Shown here: positions 8,669-17,117 of the stretch, piece by piece | Layout: every line of letters starts with the position of its first letter | Position numbering within the stretch: position 1 is the first letter of the stretch | Assembly (NCBI RefSeq): GCF_001485415.1 | Contig: NZ_BCMQ01000016.1 | Location: 1-64,000 of the forward strand | Length of the DNA: 64,000 bases | DNA from: Myroides odoratimimus | Lineage (GTDB): Bacteria > Bacteroidota > Bacteroidia > Flavobacteriales > Flavobacteriaceae | Direction: 5' to 3' | Notes under the pieces: generated by a model | What the model was told of the DNA's origin: nothing | The model's database searches: none | What the model saw: only the letters and a program-made list of their open reading frames with translations | Translations under genes and position numbers: made by a program

Positions 8669-8706
8669 CAAGCCAAGTCGCCAGCCCTTTATTCATCTTA
8701 GCGAAG
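8662..8706. repeat. Left copy of a perfect 45-bp direct repeat flanking the tubulin-like cluster
   Basis: Forty-five bases, beginning TCAACATCAAGCCAAGTCGC and ending CATCTTAGCGAAG, recur exactly at 17073-17117 in the same orientation 8411 bp away. Identity stops abruptly on both sides. It is richer in G+C than its surroundings. On the minus strand it reads as KMNKGLATWLDVE in one frame, and in another it supplies the ATG of the DUF3024 gene. It may be a recombination boundary, duplicated target or gene-end remnant. Confidence 0.9.
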
Positions 8707-9076
8707 CCTTCAATAGTATCCACCAAGTTGAATCAGATAATACATATCGTTATTTTGGCTATTTAAAAATTTAACTTTATGTTCTTCAAGCTCTAGGCTT
8801 AGATAAACTAAAACTACCTTATCAGCATTGTGGAAATGATGATAAACATAAATCCATCTCAGATTTTCTAAGGAAAGACATAGCTTCTATTTAGATTCTT
8901 CCATTACGTATCAAGTACAGCTGTTTTAGAACATATCTTTTTTAATCAATTATAATTGGTGTATTTAAAAAGCAATGCAGTTGTTAAAGCGAAACGATTA
9001 ATAACCAAAAAACATTCACCCTCCTATAGATCACTAATAAATACTGCATCAATAACTAAGTAGAAAAAACTATAAG
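8707..9076. other. Gene-free stretch between direct repeat and vWA gene
   Basis: 370 bases of AT-rich sequence. It contains a decayed open frame (8710-8886, minus strand), but no recognised gene, RNA or clear terminator. The tubulin operon ends at 9077 without an obvious Rho-independent terminator here. Confidence 0.5.
8710..8886 (-). pseudogene. Possible gene remnant without a start codon
   Basis: An open frame of 58 codons bounded by a TAG (8887-8889) and TGA (8710-8712). It reads like protein (LENLRWIYVYHHFHNADKVV then LSLELEEHKVKFLNSQNNDM) but has no suitable start. It ends 4 bp from the 45-bp repeat. A second short frame on the same strand (FNLVDTIEGFAKMNKG...) runs through the repeat and stops inside the DUF3024 start region. 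These look like ends of genes broken by a rearrangement. Family unknown. Confidence 0.25.
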
Positions 9077-10057
9077 TTAGATCTCTTTAAACAAGAATAT
9101 TCTTTCTTTTTTATTAACTACTTTACAATTTATCAGCGGGTTCACTAACTTGATGTGTTTATATTCGTTTTCATCAATAGACAATTGTATTGGCAAATAC
9201 GAAACCTCATCCAAAGCTATCTTTGTATCCTCTTTTGTTTTTTTCATGCGTAACTTCACTTTTTTAGTGGCCTGCCCCAAGAGAACTTCTTTTTCTACAA
9301 GTTCGAATAAATCGCTATTTACATTTAATGACACCTTTATATTATCGTACTTTGACGGTAAATTCTCCTTATTAATTTTTAAGTCAAATTGCAAGTTTTC
9401 ATCAATATTCACAACAGGTGCAGTATTATCTACAAAAAGAGTATAGAATTCAATCCCATGTATAAACTCTACCTTATCCGTTGCTTCTACTTGTTTTCTC
9501 AATTTTTCATCTATCGCCTGAGCAGTAAGTTCTACAACAAAAACATAAGCGTCTTTATCAGCTGCAAATGTTCCCCAGTTAGGAACTTCTTCATACAGTT
9601 TTGAAATTGGTGGATTACTCACACTATGTCTTCCGTCAGTCAGAAGATAGGCTATATTGATTTTTGCAGGATCGATATGCTTTTTAGCTTCTATCCAAGC
9701 ATTGTAGATATTTGTATTTTGCCCTGGTACATTTTTGACAGTGATTGCATTTAGCTTCTCAACTAAATTCTTTTTACCTGTAGTAGTAGCCATCTCGTGC
9801 CAAGTGTTAATGATCTTATCTTGCCAAGTCACTAAGACGATTTCAGCAGAAGGATCACTTATCGTTTCAATAGCATCAATAAGTTGACTTCTCACTTGAT
9901 CAAAGATATCTATTGAGCCTGGCTCACCAACTCCCCACATTGACTTGGTAATATCCAATTCAAATATGTACTTCTTTTCTTTCAAATTGTGTTGAGCAAA
10001 TAGCGGTACTGTCACTAATAAACAAAACACCACAACTAAAATTTCTTTTATACGCAT
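9077..10057 (-). CDS. Exported vWA-domain protein of the tubulin-like cluster
   Basis: 326 residues. An N-terminal signal peptide (residues 1-22, hydrophobic core LVVVFCLLVTVPLF, cleavage near FAQ) exports it. A von Willebrand A domain follows with a full MIDAS: D35-x-T-x-S39 (LDITKSM), T115 (QNTNIY) and D141 (LLTDGRH). The C-terminal part (about 220-326) is beta-rich with no membrane anchor, so a soluble periplasmic protein is likely. Metal-bound vWA domains usually bind protein partners. It is the last gene of the cluster; its ATG overlaps the upstream stop by one base (TAATG), implying translational coupling. vWA proteins are known partners of one tubulin/FtsZ-like lineage. Confidence 0.85.
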   Translation of the reverse strand: MRIKEILVVVFCLLVTVPLFAQHNLKEKKYIFELDITKSMWGVGEPGSIDIFDQVRSQLIDAIETISDPSAEIVLVTWQDKIINTWHEMATTTGKKNLVEKLNAITVKNVPGQNTNIYNAWIEAKKHIDPAKINIAYLLTDGRHSVSNPPISKLYEEVPNWGTFAADKDAYVFVVELTAQAIDEKLRKQVEATDKVEFIHGIEFYTLFVDNTAPVVNIDENLQFDLKINKENLPSKYDNIKVSLNVNSDLFELVEKEVLLGQATKKVKLRMKKTKEDTKIALDEVSYLPIQLSIDENEYKHIKLVNPLINCKVVNKKERIFLFKEI

Positions 10058-12207
10058 TATTCTTCTTTTTTAGATGATTTAGTAACCATATCGACTGATA
10101 CAATGCTCTCAATATTAATCGAAAGAAAACGATCTTTATTAGGACAGTCAATGGTCAGTGGAATGGCACTTGAATAATAGTCTTTTATTTGATTCAAAAC
10201 TTTCTCTTTCCCCTTATCATTAAAGATAGAGAACAACTCATGGGTTTGAGAAATATAAGTAGGAATCATATTTATAAAAGGTCTCCCTCTCTCCTTCAGT
10301 TTTTTGATATCAACCTTGTACTCAAACTTTGTAAATAACTTCATATGATCATACTCACCTTCCATATAATCGGAGATATTGAAATCAATAATTCCTATTC
10401 TGTTGTTTACTGTCTTTAATTTATAATCATATACAATCTCATAAATTTCCACCTCTTTATCAATCAACCTCCTAAGTGGTAATTTGATATCGTGAGTCAA
10501 TTCGGTTTTATGTGCTTCAAAATAATCATTTAAAAGGCTATGATTCATTATATTCTGTATAAATGAATAATCAATATAAGGAGTGCTACGCCACTGATCT
10601 TCATAGAATTTGCCTTGTACATGTAAACTTGAAATAACAGATTCTATTCTATTGTGATTCTCCTCGCAAACATTGTATAAAGCAAAAAGTGAATCTAAAG
10701 AATTTTTAATCTGATCGACACTTTTGGAAAAACGCGCGATTTCCCCTCTCACATCATCCATATCAAAATTCAATCCGGCTACAGTATGTCTGTGTAAACG
10801 ACGGGAAAACAACTTACCGAAAAATCCCTTCTTTGCATATTCCTGTTTTACAAGCTCAAGCTCTCTTTGTAAATTGCGTAGTTTACCATCAAGTTCTTGA
10901 AGCTGATTGAGCTTTAGATACTTGCGCTCTAAAGGTTTTCTGTACTTGATGAAGGTTGTTTCAACTTGCTTTACAAACTTTTGATACGTTTCATTCTCTA
11001 ATACTATTCTATCTTCTAAGCTCTCTATTGCATCTTCATAATTGTCCTCAAGGGACTTAAGCTCTTTTAATTCTTGCTTATTATAATGTAATCTGACATA
11101 AATAGCTTTTGCCTCAGTTACGGTTACAACATCTTTTTTATCCTCTAAAACATAGTTGTAAATTACATGGAAAATTAATTCCTTGATTGTATATTTTACA
11201 TTTAGCTCGTCTACATTTACAATATGAGCTTCCCTTTGTCCTAAAAGATATTCTAACAATATGTTATAAGATCCAATATTCGTTTGTAATGACTCATCGG
11301 TGTTCAATTGTACCAAGTCATAAACATCAGATAAATCTGTCGTACAATCGCCATAGAAGGTTGTAAAAAGTGAATTTACTTTATTCAAGCTCTCTGAATT
11401 GTAGCGGTTAATGCTGCTTATACTAATGCTTTCGTTCAATAAGAATTGATGATAAATAACATTGTCAAAGAAAGCATTGAAATATAGCTTATCAAAAAAA
11501 ACGGAACCTACTCCGAAAGACAAAATCTGATTCTTTCCTGGCAAATTGCTAATTAACTTATATTGATTAGTCATAATAGCAATAATAAACTCATAAAGAG
11601 CAAAGGATAAATATTCGTGTTGATATCCCAGAAAAACAGCATTTAAGTTCTTGTCATCCAGAATAAAAATACTATCTATTATCTTACTTTTTGCTCTGTA
11701 TTTTTGTAGCCAATTGAGATTTTTAGTTACGACTTTTTCCTGTTCAGTAGACAATACGCCACTGCCATCAGATATAATCACATAGTTTTTAATCACTACG
11801 GTCCCAAAGGTTCCCTCATCTGTATACTGCTCTACAATTTTTGCAAACTTCTTAACTATCGTTAAATCCTCCTCTAAAGCCGAAAAGATTAAATTCACAT
11901 TAATGTAAGAGTACTGCAGATTTTCTCCTAATACATTGAGAATCGAGATTAAGTCATTATAAGCAGTAGCCAAAAATACGTGATCATCCGTAAGAAAATC
12001 ATCTATCTTATCTGGTAAGACATATTTCTCTAACTCTAGGCTATAAGTATTAAAAGCACTGTATTTATCCTCTTCAACAAGGTCAACAGCTAAGAATGAC
12101 ATTAACTTTGGAAAATCTTGCTCACGAGCATAAAATATGTTCGCGAGCATTTCCAGACATAATGTACCTTCTTTTCCTATCCCTATATTAATACACGGGC
12201 TAATCAT
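10057..12207 (-). CDS. Second, degenerate tubulin-like protein with coiled coil
   Basis: 716 residues, not previously obvious as a family. The first 160 residues track the neighbouring tubulin-like protein: NIGIGKEGTLCLEM (7-20) against FIGLGGTGAQALLH, and MSFLAVDL (36-43) against IGFLAIDTD. At the position of the GGTGSGT nucleotide loop it has IISDGSGVLST (144-154), so the glycine-rich signature is largely lost and GTP binding is doubtful. A long coiled coil spans about residues 370-500, interrupted by the basic patch KKGFFGKLFSRRLHRH. No signal peptide or membrane segment. I infer a pseudo-tubulin partner that co-assembles with or regulates the 932-residue protein. The gap to the upstream gene is 10 bp. 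Confidence 0.7.
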   Translation of the reverse strand: MISPCINIGIGKEGTLCLEMLANIFYAREQDFPKLMSFLAVDLVEEDKYSAFNTYSLELEKYVLPDKIDDFLTDDHVFLATAYNDLISILNVLGENLQYSYINVNLIFSALEEDLTIVKKFAKIVEQYTDEGTFGTVVIKNYVIISDGSGVLSTEQEKVVTKNLNWLQKYRAKSKIIDSIFILDDKNLNAVFLGYQHEYLSFALYEFIIAIMTNQYKLISNLPGKNQILSFGVGSVFFDKLYFNAFFDNVIYHQFLLNESISISSINRYNSESLNKVNSLFTTFYGDCTTDLSDVYDLVQLNTDESLQTNIGSYNILLEYLLGQREAHIVNVDELNVKYTIKELIFHVIYNYVLEDKKDVVTVTEAKAIYVRLHYNKQELKELKSLEDNYEDAIESLEDRIVLENETYQKFVKQVETTFIKYRKPLERKYLKLNQLQELDGKLRNLQRELELVKQEYAKKGFFGKLFSRRLHRHTVAGLNFDMDDVRGEIARFSKSVDQIKNSLDSLFALYNVCEENHNRIESVISSLHVQGKFYEDQWRSTPYIDYSFIQNIMNHSLLNDYFEAHKTELTHDIKLPLRRLIDKEVEIYEIVYDYKLKTVNNRIGIIDFNISDYMEGEYDHMKLFTKFEYKVDIKKLKERGRPFINMIPTYISQTHELFSIFNDKGKEKVLNQIKDYYSSAIPLTIDCPNKDRFLSINIESIVSVDMVTKSSKKEE

Positions 12208-12217
12208 AAGTTACGCA

Positions 12218-15016
12218 TTACTTTAATTCTTTAATAACAAAATCAATTTCTTTTTTCAATAAATCAGCAATAGATTGATAATGTGGCTTTTTTAAGTCAT
12301 CTCGACTAATATTTACACAAGCATAATTACCCAAGTAATCGTTTTTCATATCAGCAATCAGCTCGTTACTCTTCATCTCACCTTCTTTGTGCTGTCTTGA
12401 TTCAATACTTATGATAGCTTCTTCGACAAACTTATTACGTTTAAAGATTTCAAATGCTTTATCTCTATATTCTGATAGCTCAAGCCAATAATTATCTAAT
12501 GGATCACCGTGATTAGTAGAGTATATTTTATATTTATTTGTCTCTGGATCTAACTTTATCAATTCGTAAGCAAAAGACAACACCCAAGCCTGAAGACTAT
12601 TATCTTCTTTCTTCGCTGGCCATATAGAGAAATTTCTACGTTGCATTTCGGTTAGCCAGTTTTTATCCACGTGATAAATCATCGAGTTCATATTCTCTTT
12701 AATCTTATTGTGATCTCTTGAGTAACCTTCCACGTCAAGTACACCATAGATTGGAGATGCAGCCTCCATTCGGTAACAAATCACTTTATTGTGAATTCCA
12801 GTAGCCACATACTCTATATTTTGGTTTTGTACTAAAGTACCAAAAGCCTTTTTAAACTGAGAGTTCGCTGAAGGTAAACCAATTACAAAATAGTCAAACA
12901 ACTCCTGTCCTACCACAAATCCCTTAGAACTATATTGCCATAGTGCATGCGATTTTCCAATTAGTTTATTGGCAATATCCTTTGTTTGTTCTTCCGTCAA
13001 AGTTCTCAGTACATCATCAATGGACTTGTTGACAAACTCTTTTGATTTAGGCAGGTCCTTAGCATATTTCCAAAACTTCTTCTCAATATTTTCAATTTTC
13101 AACGTTTCGAAATCCAGTAATCCATTGTCCAGGCCATTTTTCAATATAGCCATAAAATCAGACATTAGGAACTCATCTTCTCTTGCATACGTTTTATCTA
13201 AATCAAGTTTATGAAGATCAATGATAAAGGTTTTTTGTCTTTCGTTGGTAGAGTTGATGATATTGTTCACGAATGAAGTCAAACTCTGCTGTACTTGTTT
13301 TAATTTATTGCCTACAGTATCTACCACTTTTTGATAGTTAACTACCTCTGAGATTAACTTAGTCAAGAACTGCTTTGCATATACTCTACGTTTAATCTCA
13401 TTTATAGTAATAGCTTGGTTATTAACCATATCACTAAGCGTTTCTTTGCTATCGTTAATTGCAGATTTTTTCAAGAAGCTAAAGCCTTTAGACATACCTT
13501 GTAGTGCCTCTACTTCACTGCGAATTGCCTGTTCGTTATTTTCTCTATTTTTTATAAACTGAGCTTCTTCTTCTTCCATTTCATTGAAAAAGATAGTTAG
13601 TTGGTGTTTTAAATCTTCTAAGAAATGTTTAGTATTCCCAACTCCATAACTATCGTTCAAGGTATTCAGCACAAAATTCTTTAACTGCTCTTTGACGTCT
13701 TGGAATTTATTGTCGGTATTTATAACGATATTCTTCTCCGAAGTTTCCTCTAAATTAGTAAGATACGCATTGATTTGATTTAAAATATCAGACAAATCAT
13801 CTACGTAAGGAAACTGATTTTGAGGGCGATTATTCAATAGCGAATTAATCAAGTTATCATTTCCATTATTCTCACGAATATTTACTTCAGGATTATCTAT
13901 AAAAGTATTTGCTAAGGGCTGTGCACTCTCATCCTGTCTCAACAAATTATTAATCATTAGTTGTGACAATCTACGGGTATAGATATTTGACAGTGTATTT
14001 CCATCGTAGTACAACTCACTTACTCCCATACCACAAGCCCACGCACGCTTGTCAAACACGTCTAATTGCCCACCTACCAATACAGTGATAACGTTATCGT
14101 ACACACTGTTCACATTTGCACTTAATTCACTTGCACCTGTGAACATTGCCAATCCAATTTGCTCTGAAATATCAGAAATATGGTCGATAACAGCTCCATT
14201 AGTATTTTTATTTCCAATCGTAAATAAGATGTCAAATGGCTGTTCTTTTACTGGAATAGTTTGTTGATTCAAGTTTATTGTCAAATCAAACTTTTCAATA
14301 TCCTTGCTCATCAAGAAGTCTAAATCTACCAATGCACCATAACTATTTGGTCGAGTATTGGCCATCGAAATTCCTTGTTGCATTGCATTAAATACATCCG
14401 GAAGAACAGCAAATCCAATAGATTTAATATTCTCATTACCCTCAAGAGCGTGTTTCACCAAATAAACAATGTCAATGAAAGTTCCACTTCCCGTTCCTCC
14501 TGCAATAGAGAACACAAAGTTTATCTCAATCCCTGCATCTTTTGGAACAAATGTATTCTGGTTTGCAATATCAATATTTTGGATAGCATTAATCTTATTT
14601 TGAACAGCGTGCATAATAGCTTTTTGGTTAAAATAAGTACCAAAGCGCCCATTAGTTCTCACTTGACCTGCACCCTGCCATAAATTTTTTAAAGCATATT
14701 CATTTTCTTGAGGCATCCAACTAAATATAGTGTCTTTATTCTTCTCATAAGCCGAAGCTGCCCCCTGCACTCCGATGTGAATAACTTCAGAAGGAGTAAA
14801 AGAAACTTTAAAGTCTTTATTCTTGTGAACATCCAACACATTGTCGCGTGTAATCGTTTTATCTCCTGTACTCACGTCTGTATCAATCGCTAAAAAGCCA
14901 ATCATCGGTGGTACTTCTCCATAAGTATCCAAGAATCTCTTTTTGGTATGTAAAAGTGCTTGAGCACCTGTTCCTCCTAAACCAATAAATAAACTTCTTT
15001 TTAAAATATGTGCCAT
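12218..15016 (-). CDS. Tubulin/FtsZ-superfamily protein (Tubulin_2-like)
   Basis: 932 residues. The N-terminal GTPase-like domain shows FIGLGGTGAQAL (10-21, first glycine-rich strand-loop), GFLAIDTD (40-47) and the tubulin signature SIAGGTGSGTF (170-180), equivalent to GGGTGTG/S of FtsZ and tubulin. After about residue 330 the protein has long helical segments and a coiled coil (about 400-620), then a C-terminal mixed domain. It is far larger than FtsZ (about 400) and matches the bacterial Tubulin_2-type proteins. Likely binds GTP and polymerises or acts as a switch in the cytoplasm. It precedes the degenerate paralogue and vWA gene, and starts 2 bp after the membrane lipoprotein gene. Makarova and Koonin (2010) described such a family with vWA partners and proposed membrane remodelling; recalled, not checked. 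Confidence 0.88.
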   Translation of the reverse strand: MAHILKRSLFIGLGGTGAQALLHTKKRFLDTYGEVPPMIGFLAIDTDVSTGDKTITRDNVLDVHKNKDFKVSFTPSEVIHIGVQGAASAYEKNKDTIFSWMPQENEYALKNLWQGAGQVRTNGRFGTYFNQKAIMHAVQNKINAIQNIDIANQNTFVPKDAGIEINFVFSIAGGTGSGTFIDIVYLVKHALEGNENIKSIGFAVLPDVFNAMQQGISMANTRPNSYGALVDLDFLMSKDIEKFDLTINLNQQTIPVKEQPFDILFTIGNKNTNGAVIDHISDISEQIGLAMFTGASELSANVNSVYDNVITVLVGGQLDVFDKRAWACGMGVSELYYDGNTLSNIYTRRLSQLMINNLLRQDESAQPLANTFIDNPEVNIRENNGNDNLINSLLNNRPQNQFPYVDDLSDILNQINAYLTNLEETSEKNIVINTDNKFQDVKEQLKNFVLNTLNDSYGVGNTKHFLEDLKHQLTIFFNEMEEEEAQFIKNRENNEQAIRSEVEALQGMSKGFSFLKKSAINDSKETLSDMVNNQAITINEIKRRVYAKQFLTKLISEVVNYQKVVDTVGNKLKQVQQSLTSFVNNIINSTNERQKTFIIDLHKLDLDKTYAREDEFLMSDFMAILKNGLDNGLLDFETLKIENIEKKFWKYAKDLPKSKEFVNKSIDDVLRTLTEEQTKDIANKLIGKSHALWQYSSKGFVVGQELFDYFVIGLPSANSQFKKAFGTLVQNQNIEYVATGIHNKVICYRMEAASPIYGVLDVEGYSRDHNKIKENMNSMIYHVDKNWLTEMQRRNFSIWPAKKEDNSLQAWVLSFAYELIKLDPETNKYKIYSTNHGDPLDNYWLELSEYRDKAFEIFKRNKFVEEAIISIESRQHKEGEMKSNELIADMKNDYLGNYACVNISRDDLKKPHYQSIADLLKKEIDFVIKELK

Positions 15017-15018
15017 AA

Positions 15019-15927
15019 TTATAAGTATGTTATCGTTATTTCTTCGTTAGTTGATGAATTTGTTATTGTATAGTTTTTTCCTTTTTCTAAAGTACTAGCA
15101 AATGGATCCAATACATAAGCTCCATTTGTTCTAATTCTTATTTTTCCCTTTGCACTTGGAATAAAGTGTATCGGAGTAGTAAAATAGCTGTTGACAAAAT
15201 AGATTTTCTTTCCTTTAAATAGCTTATTAAAGAATCCCTGCGAAACTTTCTTGTTTGTATAAATAACTTCTATCGCTCCTTTCAAACTTGTATTCTTGTA
15301 AAACGGTTTCTGAATAGTCAACATTCCTTTTGAAAAGCGAGAGTAGATTAAGGGTCTCAGAATAATTAAATAAAGTAGCAATAGCCCCAGTAAACTACCT
15401 AAGCACCAAACTAAAAAATACTTTAAAGGATTCCATTGCAACTCTTGAGAAGCTGACCACTTATAGATTACCGTATTGTCTAATTCATCAAAATCGTTTA
15501 CTCGGTCCACATCGTGATTTCTTATCGTTATATATCCATAGTGATCTTTACTTTGTTTATCCGTAAAGACTAACTTAAGTCGGATTTCATCTTGTGCCTT
15601 GTCTTTGGATTGTAGTAGAAGACTCCCTTTTTCTAACGGTTTTTCATTAACTAAAAAGTGAAACTCATTATTTTTTGCAGTAACAACTTTATTGGAACTA
15701 TCTGTAAAGGTTAGCTCTACATAAGATTGTGACTCTTGTGCCCACTCGTTAAAACTAAACTCAAAAGACTTATTCAGTGTATCATTGCGTTCTGCACTCC
15801 ACAAAAAAGATTCATGTGCTATTGATTTACCAAAATCAGACTTCGCCACAGATTCTTCCTCTATTTTCTGACAATTACTAAAAAGTACCACTGAAAACAA
15901 CAGAGCTATTTTATATTTTAAAAGCAT
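15019..15927 (-). CDS. Membrane-anchored lipoprotein bridging periplasm and cytoplasm
   Basis: 302 residues. A lipoprotein signal peptide ends at C19 (VVLFSNCQ). Residues 20-169 should be periplasmic and beta-rich. A single strong membrane helix occupies about residues 170-193 (YFLVWCLGSLLGLLLLYLII). The remaining 110 residues, basic near the membrane (LIYSRFSKGM), would then be cytoplasmic. That topology suits a connector between the exported vWA protein and the cytoplasmic tubulin-like proteins. No named domain was recognised; the periplasmic part resembles Ig-like folds only by composition. Its stop is 2 bp from the tubulin-like start codon. Confidence 0.72.
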   Translation of the reverse strand: MLLKYKIALLFSVVLFSNCQKIEEESVAKSDFGKSIAHESFLWSAERNDTLNKSFEFSFNEWAQESQSYVELTFTDSSNKVVTAKNNEFHFLVNEKPLEKGSLLLQSKDKAQDEIRLKLVFTDKQSKDHYGYITIRNHDVDRVNDFDELDNTVIYKWSASQELQWNPLKYFLVWCLGSLLGLLLLYLIILRPLIYSRFSKGMLTIQKPFYKNTSLKGAIEVIYTNKKVSQGFFNKLFKGKKIYFVNSYFTTPIHFIPSAKGKIRIRTNGAYVLDPFASTLEKGKNYTITNSSTNEEITITYL

Positions 15928-16013
15928 AGAATTTAACCTTATTTTATATTAAATATAACAAAAAATATTTGTGTTTTTTTTTAAAAAAACAATCAAATTG
16001 CGTATAATTTTCT

Positions 16014-16709
16014 TTAAAAAATTTCATTTTCACTACTAGCCTTAGTGCTAAAGTTTCCATTTTGTTGTAGAATTAATTCATACTCAAGAATATTATTAGT
16101 TAAATATTGGGGATAATCTTTACTAAATATTTCTTCTACTACAAACCCACCTAAAACCTCTCCATTACCCATCTTCTTTTGAGGATTCCATCCTTTCCCG
16201 TAATAGAAAAACACTTGATACTCTCCATTTGAGACACTAAAGCTATACTTACTCGATTTTTTTATATAAGCATGTCTTACGACATTTCCTTTACTTTTTA
16301 TAATAACTAATACATCTGAAGTACTTGGTGTTCTAATGCTAATTTCTGAACACCTTGATATATTACATAAGTCATTACCTCCATAGTATTTTCTATAAGG
16401 AGTATCTCCCGTATGAAGCGAATTATTTAAATAGCGATTATACTCTTCTACTCTTAATTTTTCTTGACGATTATATTCCTCCGTTTCTAATCGGATTCTT
16501 TCTTCTTTTTCTAGACGCTTCTTTTCTTGCTCTTCTAATTGAACTCTTAATTCCTCCTCTCGTTTAGTAGCTTCGATCTCTCTTTCTATTCTTTTTTCCT
16601 CCTCTAAGGCTAGTCTATATGCTTTCTGTTCTGCAGACTCACAAGAACACAAAATTATTACTACCCCCACTAATAAGCCTATTTTTTTAAAGTATAGTAC
16701 CTTATTCAT
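16014..16709 (-). CDS. Lipoprotein with charged coiled coil, first gene of the tubulin-like cluster
   Basis: 231 residues. A lipobox (IILCSC, C23) predicts a lipid-anchored envelope protein. Residues about 27-93 form a highly charged single helix/coiled coil (repeated EEEKRIERE and LEKEERIRLE motifs), which could span the periplasm. The C-terminal 130 residues are beta-rich (SVSNGEYQVFFYYGKGWNP). No enzyme motif. It is preceded by a good TATCTTTG -7 box (16732-16739) and a TTACGG-AAAA-CCGTAA inverted repeat. It is followed after 86 bp by the membrane lipoprotein gene, so it probably leads the operon. Confidence 0.72.
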   Translation of the reverse strand: MNKVLYFKKIGLLVGVVIILCSCESAEQKAYRLALEEEKRIEREIEATKREEELRVQLEEQEKKRLEKEERIRLETEEYNRQEKLRVEEYNRYLNNSLHTGDTPYRKYYGGNDLCNISRCSEISIRTPSTSDVLVIIKSKGNVVRHAYIKKSSKYSFSVSNGEYQVFFYYGKGWNPQKKMGNGEVLGGFVVEEIFSKDYPQYLTNNILEYELILQQNGNFSTKASSENEIF

Positions 16710-16731
16710 ATTGAATATTTTAAACTTTATT

Positions 16732-16739
16732 CAAAGATA
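16732..16739 (-). promoter_or_regulatory. Candidate -7 box of the tubulin-like operon
   Basis: TATCTTTG on the minus strand fits TAnnTTTG and lies 23 bp before the ATG at 16709. No clear TTTG was seen at -33. Confidence 0.45.
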
Positions 16740-16760
16740 ATTACAGAATTTAAGTATCCT

Positions 16761-16776
16761 TTACGGAAAACCGTAA
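16761..16776. promoter_or_regulatory. Inverted repeat upstream of the tubulin-like operon promoter
   Basis: TTACGG-AAAA-CCGTAA, two perfect 6-bp arms, sits about 22 bp upstream of the candidate -7 box, overlapping the -33 region. Position and symmetry suggest a dimeric regulator site. No regulator is encoded in the cluster itself. Confidence 0.35.
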
Positions 16777-16905
16777 TGGCCTTTATTTCATCTCTTTTAA
16801 CTAGAAAAACATCATTATAAAAAGAGTTCTTTTGTATTAACTTATTCTAAAACTAAACTTGAAGACCTCTCTCGTAGCACAATAAATTCAAAACTTAACT
16901 TCAAC

Positions 16906-17079
16906 TTAACCTATTAATCTATTTTTATCAATAATTTCATCAACAGTACTACTAGAAGATTTTGGGGGAAGTAAGAATAGGTAATTAAAGGGGGCTGACA
17001 TATTTACAATAAACCACGATGGGCTTTCAGCTCTAAGTTTGTTAAAAGCAGACAAAAGTATTTTGATTATTCTCAACAT
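16906..17079 (-). CDS. Possible 57-residue ORF starting in the right direct repeat
   Basis: An open frame (MLRIIKILLSAFNKLRAE... to a TAA at 16906) whose ATG lies in the 45-bp repeat at the same place where the left copy supplies the ATG of DUF3024. It has a basic-hydrophobic start and ordinary composition, but no recognised family or RBS. It could be a chance frame or the front of a broken gene. Confidence 0.2.
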   Translation of the reverse strand: MLRIIKILLSAFNKLRAESPSWFIVNMSAPFNYLFLLPPKSSSSTVDEIIDKNRLIG

Positions 17080-17117
17080 CAAGCCAAGTCGCCAGCCCTT
17101 TATTCATCTTAGCGAAG
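17073..17117. repeat. Right copy of the 45-bp direct repeat
   Basis: Identical to 8662-8706 over all 45 bases and in the same orientation. The five-gene tubulin-like cluster lies exactly between the two copies. Bases on either side differ from those at the left copy from the first position outward. Confidence 0.9.

Noticed and set aside
1..8700. Complete phage-defence island
   Set aside because: A DUF262 protein and a RhuM protein are present, but there is no restriction-modification, CBASS, Gabija, retron or toxin-antitoxin set, so the whole region is not called a defence island.
12969..14893. Several 60-100-codon plus-strand frames antisense to the tubulin-like gene
   Set aside because: They are shadows of the long minus-strand coding frame, with no RBS or family match.
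8662..17117. Classic integrative element with att sites
   Set aside because: The direct repeats look like boundaries, but no integrase, recombinase, tRNA target or transfer gene lies inside, so att sites are not claimed.
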